From assembly GCA_934096535.1 (NCBI GenBank), contig CAKOMC010000019.1, forward strand, positions 1-24,254: DNA of 24,254 nucleotides, in the 5' to 3' direction. Below are positions 1 to 6,701 of this stretch, piece by piece (the first letter of the stretch is position 1; every line of letters starts with the position of its first letter). The stretch comes from an uncultured Bacilli bacterium (lineage in GTDB: Bacteria > Bacillota_I > Bacilli_A > RF39 > UBA660). The notes under the pieces were generated by a model. The model had not been told where the DNA came from and did not search any database. It saw only the letters and a list, made by a program, of their open reading frames with translations. The translations under genes were made by a program, and so were the position numbers.

Positions 1-22
1 ATAGTCAAATTTATGGTCAAAT
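1..22 (+). repeat. Pair of GTCAAAT direct repeats upstream of site A
   Basis: GTCAAAT occurs at 4-10 and 16-22, 12 bp apart, about 30 bp before palindromic site A. The same motif with 12-13 bp spacing occurs several times between sites B and C (4349-4460). The one-helical-turn spacing suggests a protein-binding array. On the minus strand each unit reads TTGACTA-like, resembling a -35 box, but I found no well-spaced -10. The function is inferred only from the repetition and position. Confidence 0.5.
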
Positions 23-51
23 GGCCTTTGGGGCCAGTATTTACCTAGTAC

Positions 52-78
52 TTTCATAGAGTTTTAAGCTCTATGAAA
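52..78. promoter_or_regulatory. Palindromic site A (putative recombinase site)
   Basis: Perfect 10-bp arms TTTCATAGAG (52-61) and CTCTATGAAA (69-78) flank a 7-bp spacer TTTTAAG (62-68). The same arms recur exactly at 4235-4261, 4501-4527 and 24228-24254 with other spacers. Invariant arms with a variable 7-bp core fit the core sites of tyrosine recombinases, whose overlap regions are typically 6-8 bp. The site lies 87 bp before the start codon at 166, much like site C before 4619. An inverted partner with spacer CTTAAAA would be expected upstream of the window. It could instead be an operator or an RNA hairpin. Confidence 0.6.
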
Positions 79-165
79 AGTGTAAACTTTGTGTAAAGAC
101 ACTATTCGACAAAATTTACTATTATTCTTAATTATAATTATAGTAGTAAGGATTTTGATTATATT

Positions 166-1572
166 ATGAAAAAGTTTAATAAAGATAGATATTTAAGAAA
201 ATTAAAATTCAAAAGATATTGGCAGAATAATTCTAGATACTTTTATATAGGTATACCTTGTTTATTATGTTTAATACTAGGTATTTATTTTGCTTATTCT
301 AAATTTTTTGTATCTAGTGAAGAAGAGGTAATAAGAACAACTGTTGGTGAGTTTATCTATGGCGATATTATTATGACTCCCTATGTAGATGGACAGTATT
401 CTAGTACTTTTCCTGAAAAGAAAACTGGTATTAATGTAGAAAAAGTAATCTGTGATGGCGGTGTTAGTGCCTCATGGGATGAAGATAAATGGGGTTTATA
501 TGTTACTAACTTAAGTAAAAGGACTAAATGTAGTGTTTATTTTGTAACACCTGCTAGTTGTGGCATTAATGATAATGTTAGTTGTATTAATTCGAGAGAT
601 GGTCTTGCTATTTTAGCAAATGAAGTAAATAATGGTGATAATAAGTCTGGTAAAATAATTTATTTAACCAGTGATTTAGATTTAGGCGGTAAGTTTGATA
701 GTGAAGGTAATGCTCTAGATGGTAACATTAGTTGGACACCAATAGGTACAGAAAGTAATCCTTTTTCTGGTACATTTGATGGTAATGGACATATCATTAG
801 CAATATGTATGTTAATAGACCAAATGATAATTATAATGGTTTATTTGGGGTTGCAACCAATTTAATAAAAAATTTAGGAGTAACTTCCTCGTATATTATC
901 GGTAATAGATCCCAGGCAGCAATAAGTGGTAGAGATGGAATGATAAAAAATATTTTTAGTAGCGCAACAGTAAAAGGCACTGCTAGAACCGCTGGAATTT
1001 GTGGTGAGGGGTGTAATATTATAGATTCTTATAATGCCGGAAATATTGTAAATGGTACAGAAGATATTACTGGTGGCATATTAGGCGGCTGGGGAAGCGT
1101 AAAAAATTCATATAATTATGGTCGTATTACTTCTAAAGCGGCTTCAATTGGTGGTATAGCAGGCTGGGAAACTAACTCATATTATAATTATAATCTTGGT
1201 TATGTTAATAGTACGAAGTCATCTATTGGCGGTATAATTGGAGCCAGTAGTGGTGATAAAATTATTGAACATTGTTATAATTCTGGTACTATTGATTCGC
1301 AGTATGCCGGTGGTATATTAGGTTATCAATATGGCGTTAACGAAATTAAAAATTTAACCATAAAATTAACAAATAACTATTATTTGAGTGGTAGTGCTTC
1401 TTACGGATTGGGAACTTATAGAAGTAATCAAGGTGCTGAACCTTTATCTCAAGATGAAATGCCTAGTGTAATATCTGTAATAAATGGAGATAATGCTTTT
1501 GTCGAAGATACTAATAATATAAATAATGGATATCCTATATTAAAATGGCAATCAGAAAGAGAGAATAATTAA
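166..1572 (+). CDS. Membrane-anchored surface protein with GLUG repeats
   Basis: Exported protein of 468 residues, probably displayed on the cell surface. A basic N-terminus precedes a membrane segment at about residues 26-46. Residues 73-126 form a module (Y-V-D-G, then a Cys, then a W-G-L-Y-V-T-N-L-S stretch, then K-C-x-V-Y-F) that is repeated in the next gene. From about 190 to 395 there are GLUG-type repeats (GLFG, GGILG, GGIAG, GGIIG, GGILG, each followed by an N-S-Y-N-x-G-like strand), known from bacterial adhesins and IgA-protease-like proteins and probably forming a beta-helix. The ATG at 166 follows an AAGGAT Shine-Dalgarno (148-153) in the leader AGTAGTAAGGAT, which is shared with the gene at 4619. 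Adhesion is an inference; no catalytic motif is visible. Confidence 0.8.
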   Translation: MKKFNKDRYLRKLKFKRYWQNNSRYFYIGIPCLLCLILGIYFAYSKFFVSSEEEVIRTTVGEFIYGDIIMTPYVDGQYSSTFPEKKTGINVEKVICDGGVSASWDEDKWGLYVTNLSKRTKCSVYFVTPASCGINDNVSCINSRDGLAILANEVNNGDNKSGKIIYLTSDLDLGGKFDSEGNALDGNISWTPIGTESNPFSGTFDGNGHIISNMYVNRPNDNYNGLFGVATNLIKNLGVTSSYIIGNRSQAAISGRDGMIKNIFSSATVKGTARTAGICGEGCNIIDSYNAGNIVNGTEDITGGILGGWGSVKNSYNYGRITSKAASIGGIAGWETNSYYNYNLGYVNSTKSSIGGIIGASSGDKIIEHCYNSGTIDSQYAGGILGYQYGVNEIKNLTIKLTNNYYLSGSASYGLGTYRSNQGAEPLSQDEMPSVISVINGDNAFVEDTNNINNGYPILKWQSERENN

Positions 1573-1573
1573 T

Positions 1574-2767
1574 ATGAAGAAGAGAAGTATATTATTAGTT
1601 ATTGTATTCTTTATAAGTATTACTATATTATCAGTAAATAGTAATAATAAATATTTAGTTAAAGAAGAATCTCTTGCTACTTATATAGATGGCGAAAAAA
1701 CTGATAGTTTTCCGGCTAAGGGTACAGTAGCTTTTTCAAAAGCTGACTGTGATAATAATACTAATATCGAATGGGATAATGATAATTGGGGATTATATGT
1801 TACTAATTTATCTAATAAAGTAAAATGTAATATTTATTTTAAAACTGGAGAAAATGCAGTAACTAAGATAACTAGTTTAGCAAGTAGTGATACTACTAAT
1901 ATGGCTAGTGATGATCCAGATAATAACATCAGATATATAGGTGCAACACCCAATAATTATGTCTATTTTAATTGTAGTGATTACACTAATCAAACTAGTG
2001 ATACTTGTGAGAAGTGGCGTATTATCGGAGTATTTAATAATATTGAAAAAGAAGATGGCACTAAAGAAAATTTAATTAAAATAATAAGAAACGAGAACAT
2101 TAATAATCTTGCTTTTGATTATACTAAAGATAAAACATCGTCCAATTATTGGCCAAATTCAACATTAAAAAGATTGCTAAATGAAGGAGCATACTATTAT
2201 GCTTCAACAGGAATCTATTATTTTGGTACTAACACTTCTGAGCCAGTTAATGTTGATTACAGTAAGTCGGGCTTAAAAAATGATAAAACACGAAATGCAA
2301 TAACCAATATTAAATGGAATATTGGCGGTAGTAGCACTAGCGAAATAGCTTATAAAGATTTTTATTTATTAGAACGGGGAACTGATTCTAATGACGGTTA
2401 TGAGACTAAATGGCAGGGTAAAGTTGGTTTATTATATCCAAGTGATTATGGGTACGCTACTTCTGGAGGTATACAAAAATCAAGAACTGATTGTATTGAG
2501 TCAAAAGCTAGTGTTTGGGATAATTCTAATTATGAAGAATGCCGAAATAATGATTATCTTTTTAAAGAAGGATATTATTATTGGACAATGACTCTAATAT
2601 TAAATACAACTGATAAAGTGTTTAGAATTGATAACAACGGTCATGTTTGCGATGCGTATAGTTATTGGCAAGATTTTAGAGTTTATCCAACTTTATTCCT
2701 CAAATCCAACATCCTAATCACTTCCGGTGATGGCTCTTTAAACACCCCATACCAACTAGGCCTCTAA
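1574..2767 (+). CDS. Exported surface protein with C-terminal VRP (lectin-like) domain
   Basis: Exported protein of 397 residues, starting one base after the stop of the upstream gene, so probably co-transcribed and translationally coupled. Residues 7-22 are a membrane/signal segment. Residues 37-91 repeat the Y-I-D-G ... W-G-L-Y-V-T-N-L-S ... K-C-N-I-Y-F module of the preceding protein. The rest (about 110-397) is a domain also found at the end of the protein at 4619: a W-R-I-I-G start, V-G-L-L-Y-P-S-D-Y-G-Y-A in the middle, W-T-M at 337-339, then R-V-Y-P (369-372) and a G-D-G-S-L-N-T-P-Y end. I relate it to the DUF6273-like/C-type-lectin-like 'VRP' domains of Bacillota surface proteins; this is from memory and not verified. 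Six or more cysteines could form disulfides. The last 70 bases use many C-ending codons, unlike the rest of the gene. Confidence 0.78.
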   Translation: MKKRSILLVIVFFISITILSVNSNNKYLVKEESLATYIDGEKTDSFPAKGTVAFSKADCDNNTNIEWDNDNWGLYVTNLSNKVKCNIYFKTGENAVTKITSLASSDTTNMASDDPDNNIRYIGATPNNYVYFNCSDYTNQTSDTCEKWRIIGVFNNIEKEDGTKENLIKIIRNENINNLAFDYTKDKTSSNYWPNSTLKRLLNEGAYYYASTGIYYFGTNTSEPVNVDYSKSGLKNDKTRNAITNIKWNIGGSSTSEIAYKDFYLLERGTDSNDGYETKWQGKVGLLYPSDYGYATSGGIQKSRTDCIESKASVWDNSNYEECRNNDYLFKEGYYYWTMTLILNTTDKVFRIDNNGHVCDAYSYWQDFRVYPTLFLKSNILITSGDGSLNTPYQLGL

Positions 2768-2812
2768 CTATTCTAAAAAGCAATAATCATCATATAATTA
2801 ACTGGTGATTAC

Positions 2813-3418
2813 ATGAATACAGATATAGAAAATTACTTAAATAATAAAAAGTCTAATGAACCAAATAATAAGATTTATCATTACTTATCTAACCTTTTAA
2901 CTAAATTTCTTCTTAGTATCATTTTCTTAATGTTAAGTATTATCTTAATAAAAAGTAACAATAATATTAAAACTTTCTATCAAGAAGATATTTTAACTAA
3001 ACAAATTAACTTTACGAAATTTAATAATCTTTATACGAAATACTTCGGAAATATCCTCCCTGATTATACCGTTCCTAGTGTTCCTACCCAGATGGCCTCC
3101 AATACAGAGCTTGACTATAATAACGGTACCCCTTATCTTAATGGTACCAAATTAGAAACAACAGAGGACTATCCCGTTCCCATAATTACTAGTGGTATCA
3201 TCGTTTTTTTAGGCGAAAAAGACTCCTTAGGACCCACTTGTATTATTCAAGGCGTCGATGGGGTTGATATCTGGTATTCTCATATTGATACTTCATCATT
3301 AAATCTTTATGACTATGTAACCGGAGGCAAGATCTTAGCGCCCACCGAGGGTAATTACTTTTATTTAACCATTGATAGTAATGGAACCTACTTAACTTAT
3401 GATACCTATAAATCTTGA
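2813..3418 (+). CDS. spoIVFA: SpoIVFA-like membrane protein with degenerate M23/LytM domain
   Basis: Product of 201 residues: a cytoplasmic N-terminus, one membrane helix at about 30-48, then an extracytoplasmic domain (about 120-195) with a LytM/M23-like pattern (G-I-I-V-F-L-G, then V-D-I-W-Y-S-H-I, then V-T-G-G-K-I-L). The zinc ligands of active M23 peptidases are not complete: the first H-x-x-x-D is absent and only one His remains in the H-x-H position. A non-catalytic LytM domain fits SpoIVFA of Bacillus, which anchors and regulates the intramembrane protease SpoIVFB. The next gene overlaps it by 20 bp and encodes an M50 protease, which supports the assignment. The ATG follows a GGTGAT Shine-Dalgarno (2804-2809). 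It ends with TGA, evidence against the Mollicutes code. Its role outside sporulation is unknown. Confidence 0.62.
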   Translation: MNTDIENYLNNKKSNEPNNKIYHYLSNLLTKFLLSIIFLMLSIILIKSNNNIKTFYQEDILTKQINFTKFNNLYTKYFGNILPDYTVPSVPTQMASNTELDYNNGTPYLNGTKLETTEDYPVPIITSGIIVFLGEKDSLGPTCIIQGVDGVDIWYSHIDTSSLNLYDYVTGGKILAPTEGNYFYLTIDSNGTYLTYDTYKS

Positions 3419-4157
3419 TATTACAACTATATCTTTATATCTTCTAATGTGTCTATCTGGTGATTTTAAAAGAGTTGTTTTAACCTTTATAATCATTATT
3501 TTTCATGAGACTGGACACATTATTTTTTTAAAATACTTTCAAGTTTCTATAACTAAATTAACTATCTATCCCTTTGGGGGGCTTATTAAAACTGATAAAT
3601 TAATTAACTTTTCTCCTTTAAAAGAACTATTAATATCTATAGGAGGTATTCTAAATCAACTTATTTTATATTTAATATTTTATTTTTTATATAAATATAG
3701 TTTTATTAATACTTATACCTATAACTTATTTCTATCTATAAATACTAGTTTAATTCTTTTTAATATTATTCCTATATATCCCCTAGATGGTTATATAATA
3801 TTAAATAGTATTTTTAATATATATATACCTTATTTAAAAAGCAATATTTTAAGTATTATTATTTCTATTATTACTTTAGTTATTTTTATATTATATAGTT
3901 ATAATTGTAAAATAAATAGTATCTTTGTTATATCTTTTTTATTATATAAGTTATATATTTATTTAAAAGAATATAAGTATATTCATAATAAGTTTATATT
4001 AGAAAGAATGATATATGATATTCCTTATAATAAAATTATTTATAAGTATAAGTATAGTCCTTATTATCTTAAATTAAGTAATTATTATTATTTTAATTAT
4101 AAGAGTGAGAAAGAAGTAATAGATAATATTTATAATAATTATTTAATTAAAAGATAA
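3399..4157 (+). CDS. spoIVFB: SpoIVFB-like M50 intramembrane metalloprotease
   Basis: Very hydrophobic protein of 252 residues with about six membrane helices. The zinc site is clear: H-E-T-G-H at 36-40 in the first helices, and the third-ligand motif N-I-I-P-I-Y-P-L-D-G at 122-131, with the Asp at 130. These are the hallmarks of site-2 protease family M50, SpoIVFB subgroup, which cleaves membrane-embedded substrates (pro-sigma-K in Bacillus). It overlaps the spoIVFA-like gene by 20 bp, implying co-expression and translational coupling. The last 60 residues are a Tyr/Lys/Asn-rich cytoplasmic tail with no CBS domain visible. Whether this organism forms spores cannot be told from the window; the substrate could be another membrane protein or a sigma/anti-sigma factor. 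Confidence 0.8.
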   Translation: MIPINLDITTISLYLLMCLSGDFKRVVLTFIIIIFHETGHIIFLKYFQVSITKLTIYPFGGLIKTDKLINFSPLKELLISIGGILNQLILYLIFYFLYKYSFINTYTYNLFLSINTSLILFNIIPIYPLDGYIILNSIFNIYIPYLKSNILSIIISIITLVIFILYSYNCKINSIFVISFLLYKLYIYLKEYKYIHNKFILERMIYDIPYNKIIYKYKYSPYYLKLSNYYYFNYKSEKEVIDNIYNNYLIKR

Positions 4158-4160
4158 ACT

Positions 4161-4193
4161 AAAATAAGGCATCGATTTAAAATGTCTTTTTTA
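4161..4193 (+). terminator. Likely Rho-independent terminator after spoIVFB-like gene
   Basis: AAATAAGGCAT pairs with ATGTCTTTTTT across a short A/T loop, including one G-T pair, and ends in a T6 tract just after the stop at 4157. The opposite strand also ends in a T-rich run, so it may work in both directions. This would stop transcripts arriving leftward from the candidate promoter at 4298-4326. Confidence 0.6.
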
Positions 4194-4234
4194 CATATAT
4201 TATAGATTTTTAGCCATACTAATAATTTAATGTT

Positions 4235-4261
4235 TTTCATAGAGTATGCAACTCTATGAAA
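4235..4261. promoter_or_regulatory. Palindromic site B (left end of putative invertible segment)
   Basis: Arms TTTCATAGAG (4235-4244) and CTCTATGAAA (4252-4261) flank the spacer TATGCAA (4245-4251). This spacer is the exact reverse complement of the one in site C. Because the arms are palindromic, the spacer alone sets the orientation, so B and C are inverted copies of one site. Flanking bases (TT on the left, CCG on the right) are shared with C in direct orientation and may belong to a longer recognition sequence. Confidence 0.68.
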
Positions 4262-4297
4262 CCGTAATTTCGGGTCTTATTTTTAACTTATATATTA

Positions 4298-4326
4298 AAT
4301 ATACCATAGTTTTTAGGCTTTTTAAA
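4298..4326 (-). promoter_or_regulatory. Candidate extended -10 promoter inside the invertible segment
   Basis: Read on the minus strand: -35 TTTAAA (complement of 4321-4326), a 17-bp spacer, and -10 TATATT (complement of 4298-4303) preceded by TGG, an extended -10 element. Transcription would start near 4291 and leave through site B to the left. In this orientation the gene at 4619 would not be transcribed from it, so the assembled state could be OFF. No equally good plus-strand promoter was found between B and 4619. Confidence 0.45.
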
Positions 4327-4348
4327 GAGGATATTTTTAATCTTTATA

Positions 4349-4460
4349 GTCAAATTTCTAGTCAGAATATATCGACTCAATCCCTGTATTTATAGGTCTT
4401 TACCCATTATTTAATAGTCAAATAATTTAATTTTATTATAGTCAAAATTTCTAGTCAAAT
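4349..4460 (+). repeat. Five GTCAAAT-like direct repeats
   Basis: Copies lie at 4349-4355 (GTCAAAT), 4361-4367 (GTCAGAA, degenerate), 4417-4423 (GTCAAAT), 4441-4447 (GTCAAAA) and 4454-4460 (GTCAAAT). Two pairs are spaced 12-13 bp, the same arrangement as at 4-22 upstream of site A. They may bind a regulator or an accessory recombination protein. The recurrence next to two different palindromic sites suggests a conserved cassette design. Confidence 0.5.
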
Positions 4461-4500
4461 TATTATTAATCCTAGATAAATACGGGTATTGTGGTCCATT

Positions 4501-4527
4501 TTTCATAGAGTTGCATACTCTATGAAA
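4501..4527. promoter_or_regulatory. Palindromic site C (right end of putative invertible segment)
   Basis: Arms TTTCATAGAG (4501-4510) and CTCTATGAAA (4518-4527) flank the spacer TTGCATA (4511-4517), the reverse complement of the site B spacer. The site lies 91 bp upstream of the start codon at 4619, matching the 87 bp between site A and the gene at 166. Confidence 0.68.
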
Positions 4528-4618
4528 CCGAAAATGCGTTATTTTGAGTTCCAAACGCACATATTTAGGTAATTATTTTAGAAAATTGGTAATAATAAAA
4601 GTAGTAAGGATATTTAAT

Positions 4619-6595
4619 ATGCAAAAGAAAAGTAAGATTAGTATATTTATTATTGGATTAGTTATAGTTTTAACAAGTATAGGTTTATCTTATGCTTATT
4701 GGAAAACTACTATAATGGGAGATAAAGGTAATAATGTTACCTCTGGTTGTTTTAATATCGAGATGATTAATCAAAAAGATGAAATAACTTTAGGGAGTAC
4801 TTTTCCTATAACTGATGCTGAAGGTTTAAAGTTAAAACCATTTAGTTTTACTTTAAAGAATACTTGTACAATATTTGCGCATTATTATGTCAATATGGAA
4901 ATGTTAGAAGGAACTACTTTAAATAATAAGTTTGTAGCTGTAAGAGTTAATAATGAAGCAATTAATACTTTAGATACTTATAAAGTAGCAAATACTACTG
5001 TTAATACTTCAACAGAATCAAGAACGATTGCGGAAGGTTATTTAGGAGCTGATGAAGAAGTAGATTATACGGTATCATTCTGGATGGATGAAGATGCTAC
5101 CATCGATGATGATGTTATGAATAAAGTCTTTAAGTCGAAAATAGTTATTAATTCTGAACCTGGTAAGTATGATCCGGTATCGGCAGGTTATGATACCCTA
5201 CATGATGCGATACTTGCTAATGAGTATCAAACTACTCCTGAAATAGCAAAGACTAAGATTGCAAATAAACAAGAAGTTGACTTAAGTCAGACGGCACCAG
5301 CTATTAAGTGGGTAGAGAAGACAGGAGAAAGTACAACTCGTCAAGTTATAAAGCCAACTGATGAGGCAATAGGCTCAGTACAAGAGCTAAGCAATTTAAG
5401 TACTGATGAACAATATATGTATATTTGCTCGGTTAAGAGCTTTGATTCAGATACAGCACATTATAGTTTAAGCAATTGTTCATTAAAAGATCCGACAACT
5501 TTAGACTATTCTGGTGATATAAAATATTATTATTTTACTGAATATATGTTATATAATTACACAACTAAAAATATATATACAGTTAGAAATACTAGTGATA
5601 TCACAGTTTATCAAATAACAGGAGCGACAAAAACTACAAGTACTCAAACTACAAGTGGAATTACATATGCCACTAATGTTTATAATCTATCTTGTATTAC
5701 TTTAACGGAAACAGAGTTAGAAACAGATAAATCTGATAAAGGATTATATCAAGCTGCAGATGATTATGGTACAACTTACTATTATCGTGGTAATGTTAAA
5801 AATAATATAGTTTCCTTTGCTGGATTCTATTGGCAAATAGTAAGAATAAATGGCAATGGTTCAATAAGGTTGATTTACAATGGGAGTGAAAAAAATGCAA
5901 CTGGTTTAAATCAGTCAATAAATAGTAAAACATATCAATATAATGCTAAATACAACAATCTGGCTTATGTTGGCTATATGTATGGCAATCCAAATGCAAC
6001 AACTTTTGCTGAAGTTCATGCCAATATAAACGATTCAACAATCAAGACAGTTGTCGATAGTTGGTATAAAAATAATATCGATGAAAAAGGGTATAACAAA
6101 TATATTTCAACAGATGTTGGCTTCTGCGGAGACAGGTCAATTTATAGCGGTGGTGATGGTGTTCAAACAGATAAAGATACAAGATTTGGAACATATGGTA
6201 GATACGCTGTAAATGCAGCCCAATTTATATGTCCAGAATCAGAAAGAGACCTTTATACAGCAAGTGACTCAAACATAGGAAATAAAGCATTAACTTACCC
6301 AGTCGGATTGATAACATATGATGAAATGGTCTTCGCTGGAATGGATAATAAACACACCAATAAGTTATCATGGATTTATTCAACACAGCATACTTGGACA
6401 ATGTCACCGTCATATTTTTCCACATCTAACGGTCATGTTTTTGAGTGGCGTCTAAGCGGCACTGGATACTTGCGCAGCGATTGGGAAAACGGTTACTTTG
6501 GTGTTCGTCCAGTAATGAATTTGAAAACAGATGTAAAAATTTCTGGAGGAGCGGGAACAGCTAATGACCCGTTTGTGGTAGATACAAATAATTAA
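4619..6595 (+). CDS. Exported surface protein: TasA-like N-terminus plus C-terminal VRP domain
   Basis: Exported protein of 658 residues. Residues 8-26 are a membrane/signal segment ending in S-Y-A-Y-W. Residues 30-180 resemble the TasA/camelysin-type beta domain (G-C-F-N-I, then F-T-L-K-N-T-C-T) and are paralogous to the N-terminus of the next gene. The centre is Thr/Ser-rich. The C-terminal third has F-Y-W-Q-I-V-R-I-N-G, W-T-M-S-P (593-597) and G-V-R-P-V-M-N-L (628-635), then a G-G-A-G-T-A-N-D-P-F end, the same domain as in the protein at 1574. The ATG at 4619 was chosen because AAGGAT (4606-4611) precedes it and the peptide then aligns with its paralogue; a TTG at 4544 would add 25 residues ahead of the signal. 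The gene sits just downstream of the putative switch. Codons at 6428-6500 end in C unusually often. Confidence 0.8.
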   Translation: MQKKSKISIFIIGLVIVLTSIGLSYAYWKTTIMGDKGNNVTSGCFNIEMINQKDEITLGSTFPITDAEGLKLKPFSFTLKNTCTIFAHYYVNMEMLEGTTLNNKFVAVRVNNEAINTLDTYKVANTTVNTSTESRTIAEGYLGADEEVDYTVSFWMDEDATIDDDVMNKVFKSKIVINSEPGKYDPVSAGYDTLHDAILANEYQTTPEIAKTKIANKQEVDLSQTAPAIKWVEKTGESTTRQVIKPTDEAIGSVQELSNLSTDEQYMYICSVKSFDSDTAHYSLSNCSLKDPTTLDYSGDIKYYYFTEYMLYNYTTKNIYTVRNTSDITVYQITGATKTTSTQTTSGITYATNVYNLSCITLTETELETDKSDKGLYQAADDYGTTYYYRGNVKNNIVSFAGFYWQIVRINGNGSIRLIYNGSEKNATGLNQSINSKTYQYNAKYNNLAYVGYMYGNPNATTFAEVHANINDSTIKTVVDSWYKNNIDEKGYNKYISTDVGFCGDRSIYSGGDGVQTDKDTRFGTYGRYAVNAAQFICPESERDLYTASDSNIGNKALTYPVGLITYDEMVFAGMDNKHTNKLSWIYSTQHTWTMSPSYFSTSNGHVFEWRLSGTGYLRSDWENGYFGVRPVMNLKTDVKISGGAGTANDPFVVDTNN

Positions 6596-6675
6596 GTAAC
6601 TGGGGCCTTAAAAAATATAAATATTTTAGTATGGTTTATTTATAATTCTCTTATCAAAAATGGCCCCAGTTACTT
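6594..6675 (+). repeat. 14-bp GC-rich inverted repeat between the two surface genes
   Basis: AAGTAACTGGGGCC (6594-6607, overlapping the stop codon) is perfectly inverted as GGCCCCAGTTACTT (6662-6675), with a 54-nt A/T-rich loop. The right arm runs into TTTT, so it could act as a terminator or attenuator despite the long loop. The loop holds a TATAAT (6641-6646) with no good -35. Alternatively it is a second, smaller invertible promoter element. Confidence 0.6.
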
Positions 6676-6685
6676 TTATGAATAT

Positions 6686-6692
6686 AAAGGAG
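6686..6692 (+). promoter_or_regulatory. Shine-Dalgarno AAAGGAG that decides a CTG start
   Basis: AAAGGAG at 6686-6692 lies 9 nt before CTG at 6702, a normal spacing. No ATG, GTG or TTG lies at a suitable distance. The next in-frame ATG, at 6750, is 57 nt away and within the signal segment. Confidence 0.6.
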
Positions 6693-6701
6693 TAAATACA
6701 A

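Larger units (their letters stand above)
4235..4527. mobile_element. Putative invertible promoter segment (phase switch)
   Basis: A 293-bp gene-free segment is bounded by sites B and C, whose 7-bp spacers are reverse complements. Recombination at the spacers would invert about 240 bp. Inside are five GTCAAAT-like repeats and a candidate promoter near site B pointing left, away from the surface-protein gene at 4619. Inversion would turn it toward that gene, with an expected start near 4471 and a leader of about 150 nt running through site C. Switches of this kind control surface lipoproteins in some mycoplasmas and capsules in Bacteroides. Inversion here is inferred from sequence only, and no recombinase gene is in the window. 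Confidence 0.5.

Noticed and set aside
3416..3418. Mollicutes code (TGA as Trp)
   Set aside because: TGA ends the spoIVFA-like frame at the expected domain end, and tryptophans in all genes are TGG.
4235..4261. The 27-bp palindromes as ordinary terminators
   Set aside because: The stems are A/T-rich without a following T tract, lie upstream of genes, and keep exact arms with variable spacers. A transcript-level role as a 5'-leader hairpin is still possible.
4544..4618. Longer start (TTG at 4544) for the surface gene at 4619
   Set aside because: It would put 25 non-signal residues before a signal segment that aligns with its paralogue from ATG 4619, and AAGGAT precedes that ATG.
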